Shown here piece by piece: positions 20,756 to 28,747 of a stretch of 32,747 bases of DNA. The DNA comes from Actinomycetes bacterium. Its GTDB lineage: Bacteria > Actinomycetota > Acidimicrobiia > Acidimicrobiales > Palsa-688. Within the stretch, counting starts at the first letter, position 1, and every line of letters starts with the position of its first letter. The stretch is from positions 1 through 32,747 of the forward strand of contig JAKAXN010000004.1 of assembly GCA_021816565.1 (NCBI GenBank). The letters run 5' to 3'. The position numbers and the translations under genes are program-made. The notes below the pieces were generated by a model, which saw nothing but the letters and a program-made list of their open reading frames with translations, had not been told where the DNA came from and did not search any database.

Positions 20756-22669
20756 ATGGCCTCATTGATGGCGGTCCTCGGGCTGCTGCTCAGCATGCTG
20801 TTCGCGACCTACGGCGCCCGGCCCGGGCCGGCCCACCAGGCGGCGGTCCCGGCCCCCGGGTCGGCAGTCCGGGAGGCCACGCTGGCCGGATCGGCCACTC
20901 ACGCCGCGGCGGTCCAGCCCAACTGCGTGTCCGCCCCGGCCACGTGGTCGCTGGCCGACCGGGTCAACCAACTGCTGATGGTCGGCGGCCAGTTCTCCGA
21001 CCTGCAGGCCTCCGCCCCGGAGGCCACCGCCGGTGTGGGGGGCTTCGTGCTGTTCGGCCAGCCGCCGGCCGGCTCCGGCCCGGCGATCCAGTCCGGAACC
21101 GGTCAGCTCGCGGCCGACGCCAGCGGAGCCGGACGGGTGGTCCCGTGGATGTCCACCGACGAGGAGGGCGGCCCGGTGGCCCGCCTCTCCGACGTGATCG
21201 GCGCCCTCCCCTCGGCCCGTCAGATGGCCGCTTCGTGGACCCCGGCGCAGGTGACCTCGGCCCTGCAGCAGCACGGTGCCGCCATGCGGTCGCTGGGCGT
21301 CACCATGGACCTGGCCCCGGTCCTCGACACCGCCAGCCCCAACGACAGCGTGGCGGGGGAGAGCTACCGGTCTTTCAGCGACAACCCCCGGACCGTCGCC
21401 GCCTACGGCGCCGCCTACGCCACCGGCCTGGAGCGGGCCGGCGTGGTCCCGGTGGTCAAGCACTTCCCCGGGCTGGGCCACGCCGACGCCAATACCGACA
21501 CCAGCCCGGCCAGCACCCCGCCGCTGTCGCAGCTCGAATCCGACGACCTCATCCCATTCGGCTCCGCCGTCACCGCCGGAGCGCCCGTGGTGATGGTCGG
21601 GCACATGTCGGTGCCCGGGCTGACGGGCGGCCAGCCGGCCAGCCTGTCCCCGGCGGCGTACGCCCTGCTGCGCCAGACCTACCATTTTTCCGGAGTTGCC
21701 CTCACCGACGACCTCAGTGCGGTGGCCATCTCCTCGGCGGGCTACAGCCAGCCGCAGGCCGCAGTGGCGGCGGTGGAAGCCGGAGCCGACATGGTGATGA
21801 TCGACGCATCGCAGTGGTCAGCGACCGTGGACGCCCTGACAGCTGCGGTCAAAGGTGGAGGCCTGCCGGTCTCCCGGCTGGACGCGTCGGTCTCGCGCAT
21901 CCTGGCGGCCAAGGATGTGCAGCCGTGTGCCACGGTGGCCATAACCACCGATCCGGCCGGGTCCGGCTACTGGATCGCCGGCAACGGAGGCTCCGTGGAG
22001 AACTTCGGGGCGGCCGGCTCCTACGGTTCGGTGAGCGGGGTCCGCCTGGCCCGGCCCATCGTCGGGATGGCGGCCACGCCTGACGGGCGGGGCTACTGGT
22101 TGGTGGCTTCCGACGGTGGGGTGTTCGCGTTCGGTGACGCCCGGTTCTTCGGTTCCACCGGCGGTATCCGCCTGGCCCAGCCCATCGTCGGGATGGCGGC
22201 GACCCCTGACGGGCGGGGTTACTGGTTGGTGGCTTCCGACGGTGGGGTGTTCGCGTTCGGTGACGCCCGGTTCGAGGGCTCCACCGGCGGCATCCAGTTG
22301 GCCCGGCCGGTGGTGGGTGTGGCGGCCACGCCCGACGGCGGCGGTTACTGGCTGGTGGCTTCCGACGGTGGGGTGTTCGCGTTCGGTGACGCCCGCTTCG
22401 AGGGCTCCACCGGCGGCATCCGGCTGGCCCGGCCGGTGGTGGGTGTGGCGGCCACGCCCGACGGCGGCGGTTACTGGCTGACGGCGTCGGACGGTGGGGT
22501 GTTCGCGTTCGGTGACGCCCGCTTCGAGGGCTCCACCGGAGGGGTGCGGCTGGCGCAGCCGGTGGTGGGCATGGCCCCCGCCCCGGGCGGGTCGGGCTAC
22601 TGGCTGGTGGCTTCCGACGGCGGGGTGTTCGCCTTCGGCGACGCCCGCTTCTACGGCTCCGGGGCCTGA
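20756..22669 (+). CDS. Secreted GH3 beta-N-acetylhexosaminidase-like protein with C-terminal propeller-like repeats
   Basis: 637 residues from ATG 20756. A signal peptide (MASLMAVLGLLLSMLFATYG) is followed by an Ala/Pro-rich spacer. The GH3 domain (about 65-390) shows WMSTDEEGGPVARLSDVIGALPSARQMA, LGVTMDLAPVLD, VKHFPGLGHADANTDTS (Lys235/His236) and FSGVALTDDLSAVAI with the candidate nucleophile at Asp318/319. Relatives of NagZ/LpqI type release N-acetylglucosamine from muropeptides. From residue 402 there are five 42-residue repeats plus a partial sixth (consensus GYWLVASDGGVFAFGDARFxGSTGGIRLAxPVVGMAATPD), probably a beta-propeller or wall-binding array. An upstream Met in the same frame (20693) would add a non-signal extension and is less likely. 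Confidence 0.88.
   Translation: MASLMAVLGLLLSMLFATYGARPGPAHQAAVPAPGSAVREATLAGSATHAAAVQPNCVSAPATWSLADRVNQLLMVGGQFSDLQASAPEATAGVGGFVLFGQPPAGSGPAIQSGTGQLAADASGAGRVVPWMSTDEEGGPVARLSDVIGALPSARQMAASWTPAQVTSALQQHGAAMRSLGVTMDLAPVLDTASPNDSVAGESYRSFSDNPRTVAAYGAAYATGLERAGVVPVVKHFPGLGHADANTDTSPASTPPLSQLESDDLIPFGSAVTAGAPVVMVGHMSVPGLTGGQPASLSPAAYALLRQTYHFSGVALTDDLSAVAISSAGYSQPQAAVAAVEAGADMVMIDASQWSATVDALTAAVKGGGLPVSRLDASVSRILAAKDVQPCATVAITTDPAGSGYWIAGNGGSVENFGAAGSYGSVSGVRLARPIVGMAATPDGRGYWLVASDGGVFAFGDARFFGSTGGIRLAQPIVGMAATPDGRGYWLVASDGGVFAFGDARFEGSTGGIQLARPVVGVAATPDGGGYWLVASDGGVFAFGDARFEGSTGGIRLARPVVGVAATPDGGGYWLTASDGGVFAFGDARFEGSTGGVRLAQPVVGMAPAPGGSGYWLVASDGGVFAFGDARFYGSGA
21959..22666. repeat. 126-bp tandem repeats encoding YWLVASDGGVFAFGDA units
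   Basis: Units start at 21959, 22085, 22211, 22337 and 22463, with a partial one at 22589. Unit 1 is diverged (YWIAGNGGSVENFGAAGSYGS). Units 3-5 are nearly identical at the DNA level, a sign of recent duplication or gene conversion. Confidence 0.9.
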
Positions 22670-22682
22670 ACGCCGGACCGGC

Positions 22683-23093
22683 TCAGGAGGCTTCCGGCGG
22701 GCTCCAGTCGTCGGGCCGGCCAGTGTGGTTGGAGAACTCCACCGACCAACGCCACCAGGTGTGGTCGGCGTCGTGCTCCCAGTGGCGCAGGAGGCCCACC
22801 TCCCCGCCGGCCAGCATCACCGGCACCCCGTAGAGATCGGGTCCCGGCCACACCTCCCGCCTCCGAAGCTGCGATCCCTCCCTCTCGACGAGGGTCATGG
22901 GGGAGTAGTCACCCTTCAGCGGCAGGTCGGCCCGGGCTATCACCCGGTCGGCCCCGTCGGTGACCGTCACGGCCGCGGCACCGGGGGCGGCGTGGATCAG
23001 CACCCGGTCGTGGCCGCCTGCGGTGGTGCAGCGGGCGAACTCCAGGCCGTTCATCCCGGCGTCGTTGCTGCGGATGTCCCACGTCCAGTTCAT
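22683..23093 (-). CDS. Hypothetical protein
   Basis: 136 residues from ATG 23093. I do not recognise the family. It begins MNWTWDIRSNDAGMNGLEFARC and ends WEHDADHTWWRWSVEFSNHTGRPDDWSPPEAS. It is Trp-rich and beta-strand-like, with no signal peptide or membrane segment. It is convergent with the GH3 gene (13 bp apart) and divergent from the gene at 23269. On the minus strand TAGGCA lies 7 nt before the ATG, a possible leaderless -10, though its last base is not T. Confidence 0.65.
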   Translation of the reverse strand: MNWTWDIRSNDAGMNGLEFARCTTAGGHDRVLIHAAPGAAAVTVTDGADRVIARADLPLKGDYSPMTLVEREGSQLRRREVWPGPDLYGVPVMLAGGEVGLLRHWEHDADHTWWRWSVEFSNHTGRPDDWSPPEAS

Positions 23094-23133
23094 GGCCGGG
23101 TGCCTACCCAGTCGGCGACCATTGTTGGCCCCT

Positions 23134-23155
23134 CGTTGTGATTGCGTTGTGATTG
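23134..23155. repeat. 11-bp tandem repeat CGTTGTGATTG x2
   Basis: CGTTGTGATTG at 23134-23144 and 23145-23155, perfect. It lies in the relatively AT-rich 175-bp region between two divergent hypothetical genes. The 11-bp period puts both copies on one face of the helix, as in a regulator site. Confidence 0.5.
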
Positions 23156-23213
23156 GTTTGAAAGCGTGTGGCCCGAAGGGGTTGGCCGAGGGCAGAGGCC
23201 AAACGCTGGAAAC

Positions 23214-23240
23214 GGTCCGCCCGGGGTGGGGCGGACCTTT
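23214..23240 (+). terminator. Hairpin with short T run, divergent region
   Basis: GGTCCGCC (23214-23221) pairs with GGCGGACC (23230-23237), followed by TTTCC. It looks like a terminator on the plus strand, but no plus-strand gene ends upstream, so it may instead sit in the leader of the 23269 gene. Confidence 0.3.
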
Positions 23241-23268
23241 CCAGGTTCATCCCCCGGTCCCGTACTGT

Positions 23269-23763
23269 GTGGCCATCACCGCACCGCTGGCCGCCACCCT
23301 GTTCGGGTTGTCCACCACCCAGGCCCTGGTGGTCCTGTTCGTGGTGCTGCCCTTCGCCCTGGCCGCGGTGATCTTCCCCCTGGTGGCGTGGCGCTCCTCC
23401 CGGAGCGGGGGGGACAAGCCGGTGCTCACCTCGGAGATCCTGGCCACCGGCCGGCCGGCGCAGGCCCGCATCGTGTCGGTGCGGCCGCTGGGGTCGGTGG
23501 TGGACATGCGGCCCATGGTGTCGTTCCACCTGGAGGTCCGTACGCCACCGGGACCGGCCCGGGGAGCCCCGCCGACGGCGGCCCCGGCCGGGGCGAGCGG
23601 GCCGGGTGGCCAGCCGTTCGAGCCGTTCGAGATCGAGGTGATCCAGTCGTTCCCCCGCTCCGTCATGCGCCAGTTCCGGCCCGGCGACATGGTCGAGGTG
23701 CGCCTCACCCCCGACCTGGCCCGAGGAGCGGTGGTGTGGAACCCGGCCCCGCCCGGGTACTGA
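23269..23763 (+). CDS. Hypothetical membrane-anchored protein
   Basis: 164 residues from GTG 23269 (VAITAPLAATLFGL). One or two N-terminal hydrophobic segments (TQALVVLFVVLPFALAAVIFPLVAW) are followed by SSRSGGDKP. A cytosolic beta-rich part follows (ILATGRPAQARIVSVRPLGSVVDMRPMVSFHLEVRTPPG, then FEIEVIQSFPRSVMRQFRPGDMVEVRLTPDLARGAVVW). That pattern, a short beta barrel after a membrane anchor with a PxxxxRLDPxD-like end, is common in uncharacterised actinobacterial proteins. No ribosome site precedes the GTG. TACTGT abuts it directly, too close for a leaderless -10, so the start is uncertain. Confidence 0.6.
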   Translation: MAITAPLAATLFGLSTTQALVVLFVVLPFALAAVIFPLVAWRSSRSGGDKPVLTSEILATGRPAQARIVSVRPLGSVVDMRPMVSFHLEVRTPPGPARGAPPTAAPAGASGPGGQPFEPFEIEVIQSFPRSVMRQFRPGDMVEVRLTPDLARGAVVWNPAPPGY

Positions 23764-23798
23764 CAAGCCCGGCGAGACGGGCTACCGTCGGGGTTGTC

Positions 23799-24458
23799 AT
23801 GCCGGGGGGATCGATGTACCAGGCGTCGTGGGGCCGGGTCTTCGCGACGATCTACGACCGGGCGTTCACCGCCGCCGAGAGGACCGGTTTCTCCTCGGTG
23901 CGGGCCGAGGTGGCGTCCCGGGCCCGGGGCCGGGTGCTCGAGGTGGGGGCCGGAACCGGGCTCAACCTGGCCCACTACCAGCCGGAGGTGCAGGAGCTGA
24001 TCCTGGCCGAGCCGGACCGCCACATGGCCGGTCAGCTGCGGCGCCGGGTGGACGGCGGCCAGCCGGTCGGCGGCCCGGCCGTCACCGTGGTGGAGGCCCC
24101 GGCGGAGCAGCTTCCGTTGGAGGACGGGTCGGTCGACGCGGTGGTCTGCACCCTGGTGCTGTGCACCGCCCCGGAGCCCGACCGGGCCCTGGCCGAGGTG
24201 GCCCGGGTGCTGCGCCCCGGCGGGGTGTTCAGCTTCGCCGAGCACGTGCGGGCCGACGGTACCCGCCTGGCCCGCTGGCAGGACCGGCTCAACGGCCCGT
24301 GGGGCTGGTACGGCTGCGGCTGCAACTGCAACCGTGACACCGTCGGGACCATCCGCAGCTCCCCGCTGCGCCTCGAGCAGCTGAGGGCCGACCAGCTCAG
24401 ATGGATAAGCCCCCTGGTCCGACCGCTGGCGGTCGGAGTGGCCGTCAAGGACAGCTGA
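23799..24458 (+). CDS. Class I SAM-dependent methyltransferase
   Basis: 219 residues. Motif I is VLEVGAGTGLNLAHY, motif II ends at ILAEPDRHM, VEAPAEQLPLEDGSVDAVVCTLVLCTAPEPDRALAEVARVLRPGGVFSFAEHV is the Methyltransf_11 core, and the C-terminal WYGCGCNCNRDTVGTIRSSP is typical of METTL7/UbiE-like relatives. Acceptor unknown. ATG 23799 is used; ATG 23814 (MYQASWGRVF), with a GGGGGATC ribosome-like site, is an equally good start. It ends 39 nt before the GntR gene, with a palindrome between. Confidence 0.85.
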   Translation: MPGGSMYQASWGRVFATIYDRAFTAAERTGFSSVRAEVASRARGRVLEVGAGTGLNLAHYQPEVQELILAEPDRHMAGQLRRRVDGGQPVGGPAVTVVEAPAEQLPLEDGSVDAVVCTLVLCTAPEPDRALAEVARVLRPGGVFSFAEHVRADGTRLARWQDRLNGPWGWYGCGCNCNRDTVGTIRSSPLRLEQLRADQLRWISPLVRPLAVGVAVKDS

Positions 24459-24464
24459 GAGCGG

Positions 24465-24480
24465 CCCCCGGCGCCGGGGG
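24465..24480. promoter_or_regulatory. 16-bp perfect palindrome before the GntR gene
   Basis: CCCCCGGCGCCGGGGG lies 6 nt after the methyltransferase stop and just upstream of the GntR -10 (CATACT, 24485-24490). It could be an operator covering the -35 region or a terminator for the methyltransferase gene. The sequence alone does not decide. Confidence 0.4.
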
Positions 24481-24484
24481 AGCG

Positions 24485-24496
24485 CATACTGGTGGC
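24485..24496 (+). promoter_or_regulatory. Leaderless -10 for the GntR gene
   Basis: CATACT at 24485-24490, 6 nt, then GTG 24497. No ribosome site is present. Confidence 0.45.
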
Positions 24497-25255
24497 GTGG
24501 TTGTGGACCGGCGCAGCGCCGTACCTCTGTGGAGCCAGGTGCTGGCCGACCTCCGGGGCCGGCTGGCCTCCGGGGAGTTCGTCGACGTGTTCCCGAGCGA
24601 TGTGGAGCTCACGGTCCGCTACCAGGTGAGCCGCCAGACCGTGCGGGAGGCCCTGCGCCGCCTGCAGGAGGAAGGGCTCATCGAGCGGGCCCGGGGCCGG
24701 GGCACGGTGGTCCGCCAGCGCCCGGTGGAGCAGCAGCTCGGGACCCTCTACAGCCTGTACCGCTCGGCCGAGGAACAGGGCTTCCTGCAGGAGTCCGTGG
24801 TGCGCTTCCTGGAGCTGAGGCGCAACGAGGAGGCGGCGGTCATGCTGGGCTGCGCTCCCGACGAGCCGCTGGTGTACCTGGAGCGGATCCGGCTGATCGA
24901 CCGGCTGCCGGTGGTGCTGGACTGCTCGTGGTTGCCGGCCCGGCTGGCGTCGCCGCTGCTCGACGCCGACTTCCACCACACCGCCCTCTACCGGGAGATG
25001 GAGCAGCGGTGCGGCCTGCGCCCCGACGCCGGCTGGGAGAAAGTGTGCCCGGTGCTGCCCACGCCCGAGCAGCAGGAACTCCTCGGTCTGCGCAGCCGGG
25101 CTCCCGTCTACGCGGTGGAGCGCCTGGCCTGCCAGGGCCGCATGGCGGTGGAGTGGCGCCACGGGGTGATCCGGGCCGACCGGTTCAGTTTCGTGGCCCG
25201 CTGGGGTGACGGGCGCGTCGGCGCCGCCTTCGAGGCCCCCACCGACCGGGACTGA
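24497..25255 (+). CDS. GntR family regulator, HutC/UTRA type
   Basis: 252 residues from GTG 24497 (VVVDRRSAVPLWSQV). The winged helix occupies residues 10-75 (PLWSQVLADLRGRLASGEF, then ELTVRYQVSRQTVREALRRLQEEGLIERARGRGTVV). The C-terminal UTRA effector domain (about 90-240) has LRRNEEAAVMLGCAPDEPLVYLERIRLIDRLPVVLDCSWLPARLASPLLDAD and AVERLACQGRMAVEWRHGVIRADRFSFVARW, the usual UTRA ending. Such regulators bind sugars, amines or other small ligands. The next operon (25394-26031) or the upstream methyltransferase may be targets. Confidence 0.9.
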   Translation: MVVDRRSAVPLWSQVLADLRGRLASGEFVDVFPSDVELTVRYQVSRQTVREALRRLQEEGLIERARGRGTVVRQRPVEQQLGTLYSLYRSAEEQGFLQESVVRFLELRRNEEAAVMLGCAPDEPLVYLERIRLIDRLPVVLDCSWLPARLASPLLDADFHHTALYREMEQRCGLRPDAGWEKVCPVLPTPEQQELLGLRSRAPVYAVERLACQGRMAVEWRHGVIRADRFSFVARWGDGRVGAAFEAPTDRD

Positions 25256-25332
25256 ACGCCGGGCGGCGCCCGGCCGCGCCGGGGTGCCGGTGACAATCCG
25301 CTCTTCACCGTCCGCTTCGGGCACCGGGACCG

Positions 25333-25339
25333 TATAGAT
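25333..25339 (+). promoter_or_regulatory. -10 element before the small-peptide/membrane-protein pair
   Basis: TATAGAT at 25333-25339, about 55 nt upstream of ATG 25394, the most AT-rich patch of this 138-bp gap. The leader between carries a CGGCG-N6-CGCCG-like hairpin. Confidence 0.4.
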
Positions 25340-25393
25340 GGCATCGGCGCCGCCCGACGCCGTCGGGTGCGGGATCTTCCGAAAGGAGCGCCC

Positions 25394-25498
25394 ATGACAC
25401 ATCCGGTGCGGGACATGCAGGTTCTGCCGGTCCGGTCGGTCGTCGCGTTCGAGGGGTGCGGCACCAGCGGCCCCGGTGCCGGGGACGGTCGGCTGTGA
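25394..25498 (+). CDS. Small ORF, 34 residues, coupled to a membrane protein gene
   Basis: ATG 25394 has a strong ribosome site (GAAAGGAGCGCCC). The product begins MTHPVRDMQVLPVRSVVAFE and ends GCGTSGPGAGDGRL. It has one Cys in a Gly-rich tail, reminiscent of a modified-peptide precursor or leader peptide, but no known motif. The stop overlaps the GTG of the next gene (GTGA at 25495-25498), so its translation would control that gene. Its start context resembles that of the 37-residue ORF at 13579. Confidence 0.5.
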   Translation: MTHPVRDMQVLPVRSVVAFEGCGTSGPGAGDGRL

Positions 25499-26031
25499 GC
25501 GCCTCCACCCGGCCCGCCGACCGGGACGACGCCGCAGCAGCCGCCGGTCGGTCCCGGGGGTCGACGTCGCTGCTGTCGCGGGCCGGTCTGGTCGCGGTCC
25601 TGCTGAGCCGACCGCCGCTGCGCTCGGCACCGACCCCGGCCCTGGTGGCCGGGGGCGGCCTGATCATCGCCACCGCCGCCATCCACCTGCACCTGTGGCT
25701 GACCGGTTACCGCTATGTGCCCACGCTCGGCGCCCTGTTCATGGCCCAGGCGGTGGCCGGTTTCGTGCTGGGGCTGGCCCTGGCCGTGGACCGGCGGACG
25801 GTCCTGGCGCTGGCCGGCGCCGGGTACATGGCGGCCAGCGCCATCGGGCTGATACTGAGCGACACCGTCGGCTTCGTCGGGGTCCACGACACTTTCAGCT
25901 CCCCGTGGGCCACCCCGGCGTTCGTGGTGGAGCTGGTCGGGCTGGTGGTTCTGGCCGCCGCCGTGGCGGTCATCGTCGCCGCCCCCCGGGCGGCCGGTAA
26001 CCGCCCGCCGCTGCCCGCCGCGGGCCGCTGA
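25495..26031 (+). CDS. Four-helix integral membrane protein, unknown
   Basis: 178 residues from GTG 25495. A polar, Arg/Ser/Ala-rich N-terminus (~40 residues) precedes four hydrophobic segments: ALVAGGGLIIATAAIHLHLWL, YVPTLGALFMAQAVAGFVLGLALAV, VLALAGAGYMAASAIGLILS and FVVELVGLVVLAAAVAVIVAA. HLHLWLTGYRYVPTLGxLFxxQAV is a recurrent motif in uncharacterised actinobacterial membrane proteins; its two His residues could bind a metal or heme (inference). Translation is coupled to the 34-residue ORF. Confidence 0.75.
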   Translation: MSASTRPADRDDAAAAAGRSRGSTSLLSRAGLVAVLLSRPPLRSAPTPALVAGGGLIIATAAIHLHLWLTGYRYVPTLGALFMAQAVAGFVLGLALAVDRRTVLALAGAGYMAASAIGLILSDTVGFVGVHDTFSSPWATPAFVVELVGLVVLAAAVAVIVAAPRAAGNRPPLPAAGR

Positions 26032-26063
26032 CCCGCTGGCCCGGCCACCCGCTGGCCCGGCCC
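26032..26063. repeat. 16-bp tandem repeat between convergent genes
   Basis: CCCGCTGGCCCGGCCA (26032-26047) followed by CCCGCTGGCCCGGCCC (26048-26063). It fills the gap between the stops of the membrane-protein gene and the MoaD-like gene. No function is evident. Confidence 0.6.
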
Positions 26064-26065
26064 CC

Positions 26066-26379
26066 TCAGCCCCCGGCCATGGCCCCGACCACGTGGAGCG
26101 GTTCGGCCCCGGAGGCCACGGCCGGCGGCAGCGCCGCGTCGGGCGGATCGTGCGACAGGTCCTCCCCGCCGGCGAAGAACCGGATGAACGGCCTCCGCCG
26201 CATGGTGGCCGGGTCCCGGATGGTGCCTCTCAGCGCCGGGTAGCCGGCCTCGAGGGCGTCCAGCATCCGGCTCTGGGTGACCGGCCCGTCGGCGCCCACC
26301 GGTAGCCGGATCTCCCGGCCCACCCCGGCCAGGTTGCGCAGGTGGTGCGGCAGGACCACCCGGACGACCGCGTCCGCGC

Positions 26380-26383
<4 letters not shown>
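26066..26383 (-). CDS. MoaD/ThiS-type ubiquitin-like protein
   Basis: 105 residues from GTG 26383, overlapping the upstream BNR gene stop (GTGA). It reads as a beta-grasp protein: [45 protein letters not shown], then [12 protein letters not shown]. The C-terminal Gly-Gly is what an E1-like enzyme (MoeB/ThiF) adenylates and thiocarboxylates. No E1, MoaE or thiamine gene is nearby, so this is probably not the molybdopterin or thiazole carrier. It is translationally coupled to the BNR-repeat protein, a pairing that suggests a joint function. Confidence 0.85.
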
Positions 26384-27495
<1,112 letters not shown>

Positions 27496-27606
27496 GACCC
27501 CTCCTCGCATCTCGGATCCACACCGGTGATGACGGGGTTCCTACGGCGTAATCATCGCGTGGGGCGGTGGCGGCGGGTCGGTGAAAGAGGCCGTCAGGTG
27601 CCAACT

Positions 27607-27622
27607 AGGACAGTTACGGTCC
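27607..27622. promoter_or_regulatory. Likely WYL-regulator operator (imperfect inverted repeat)
   Basis: AGGACAGTTACGGTCC contains GGACA and its near-complement GGTCC around GTTAC, one mismatch from GGACA-N4-6-TGTCC. YafY/WYL regulators of actinobacteria often sit beside such sites. It lies between the divergent BNR and WYL genes, upstream of the WYL -10. Confidence 0.45.
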
Positions 27623-27633
27623 GGATATTGAGG

Positions 27634-27647
27634 CAGTATCGGTGTCC
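27634..27647 (+). promoter_or_regulatory. Leaderless -10 for the WYL gene
   Basis: CAGTAT at 27634-27639. The GTG at 27648 is 8 nt further, the best leaderless spacing, while the GTG at 27642 is too close. This favours a start two codons into the annotated frame. Confidence 0.4.
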
Positions 27648-28604
27648 GTGGGGGACACCGCCGGACGGATGCTGGAGCTGCTGGCCCTGCTGCAGGCCCG
27701 CCCGTCGTGGTCGGGGCCCCAGCTGGCGGAGCGGCTGGAGGTCACCGAGAGGACGGTTCGTCGCGACATCGACCGGTTGCGGGTGCTCGGCTACCCGGTG
27801 GTGGCGGTGCCGGGTCGCTTCGGGGGTTACCAGCTCGGTCGGGGCGGCACGCTGCCGCCGCTGCTGCTCAACGACGAGGAGGCGGTGGCGGTGGCCATCG
27901 GGCTGAGGGCGGCGGCCGACGGATCGGTGGTGGGCCTGGAGGAGTCGGCGGTGTCCACCCTGGCCAAGCTGGACCAGCTGCTGCCGTCCCACCTGGCCCG
28001 CCGGGTGCGGGCGGTGCACGAGAGCACCGCGTCCATGCTGAGGGCGGGCACCGCAGGAGAGCAGGTGGAGGCGGCCCACCTGGTGCTGCTGAGCAACGCC
28101 TGCTCGGCCCGGGAGCGGGTCCGCTTCGACTACACGGACAAAGGGGGACGCCCGTCGCGCCGGCTGGTCGAGCCGCTCCGGGTGGTCCGCGCCGGCTCCC
28201 GCTGGTACCTGGCGGCCCGGGACCTGGACCGGGCCGACTGGCGCACGTTCCGGCTGGACCGGATCCGCACCCCTGCCAACATCGGCACCCGCTTCGAGCT
28301 GACCGACCCGCCCGACCCGGTGCAGTTGGTGACCGCCGGGCTGGCCTCGGTGCCGTTCCCGTACCGGGCCCGGATCCGGTTGCCGCTGCCGATCGGGGAG
28401 GCGTCGCGGCTGGTGCCGCGCACGCTGGCGGTGCTCGACGAGCAGGACGGCTCGACCGTGGTGGAGCTCGGGGCGGCCTCCATGGAGCGGATGCTGGCCT
28501 ACCTGGCCGGCCTGTCGCCGCCCTGCCGGGTCCTGGACCCGCCGGAGCTGCGCCGGGCCCTGGCCGGCCACGGCCGGGCCGTTGCCGCGGCCAACGACGC
28601 GTGA
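27642..28604 (+). CDS. WYL-domain transcriptional regulator (YafY/PafC family)
   Basis: 320 residues from GTG 27642; GTG 27648 is the likelier true start given the -10. The HTH_11 winged helix (about 6-62) has RMLELLALLQARPSWSGPQLAERLEVTERTVRRDIDRLRVLGYPV. The wing is GGYQLGRGGTLPPLLLNDEEAVAVAIGL. The WYL domain (about 140-215) has LLSNACSARERVRFDYTDKGGRPSRRLVEPLRVVRAGSRWYLAARDLDRADWRTFRLDRI, with Arg-Trp-Tyr-Leu conserved. The WCX domain follows. WYL proteins sense nucleic-acid or nucleotide ligands. A 17-nt hairpin-like stretch (28608-28624) may end the gene. Confidence 0.9.
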   Translation: MSVGDTAGRMLELLALLQARPSWSGPQLAERLEVTERTVRRDIDRLRVLGYPVVAVPGRFGGYQLGRGGTLPPLLLNDEEAVAVAIGLRAAADGSVVGLEESAVSTLAKLDQLLPSHLARRVRAVHESTASMLRAGTAGEQVEAAHLVLLSNACSARERVRFDYTDKGGRPSRRLVEPLRVVRAGSRWYLAARDLDRADWRTFRLDRIRTPANIGTRFELTDPPDPVQLVTAGLASVPFPYRARIRLPLPIGEASRLVPRTLAVLDEQDGSTVVELGAASMERMLAYLAGLSPPCRVLDPPELRRALAGHGRAVAAANDA

Positions 28605-28607
28605 TAC

Positions 28608-28624
28608 CTCCGCTTTGCGGGGGA
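28608..28624 (+). terminator. Weak hairpin after the WYL gene
   Basis: CCTCCGC-TTT-GCGGGGG at 28608-28624: seven pairs including one G-T, 3-nt loop, no T-tract. Plausible T-less terminator. The rest of the 143-bp gap to the GAF gene shows nothing definite. Confidence 0.35.
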
Positions 28625-28747
28625 ACCGACCGGTTACCAGCCTGTGAACTCCCTGTGGACCCCCTTGCCCCGGGGGCTCGGGTACGCGAGGCTCAACGGG
28701 TCCTCAGCCGCTTCGGTGAGACGCCTGAGATAGCGGGGGTATGCCTG

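Noticed and set aside
21959..22666. A CRISPR array
   Set aside because: The 126-bp repeats are contiguous, in frame and encode protein. There are no spacers or cas genes.
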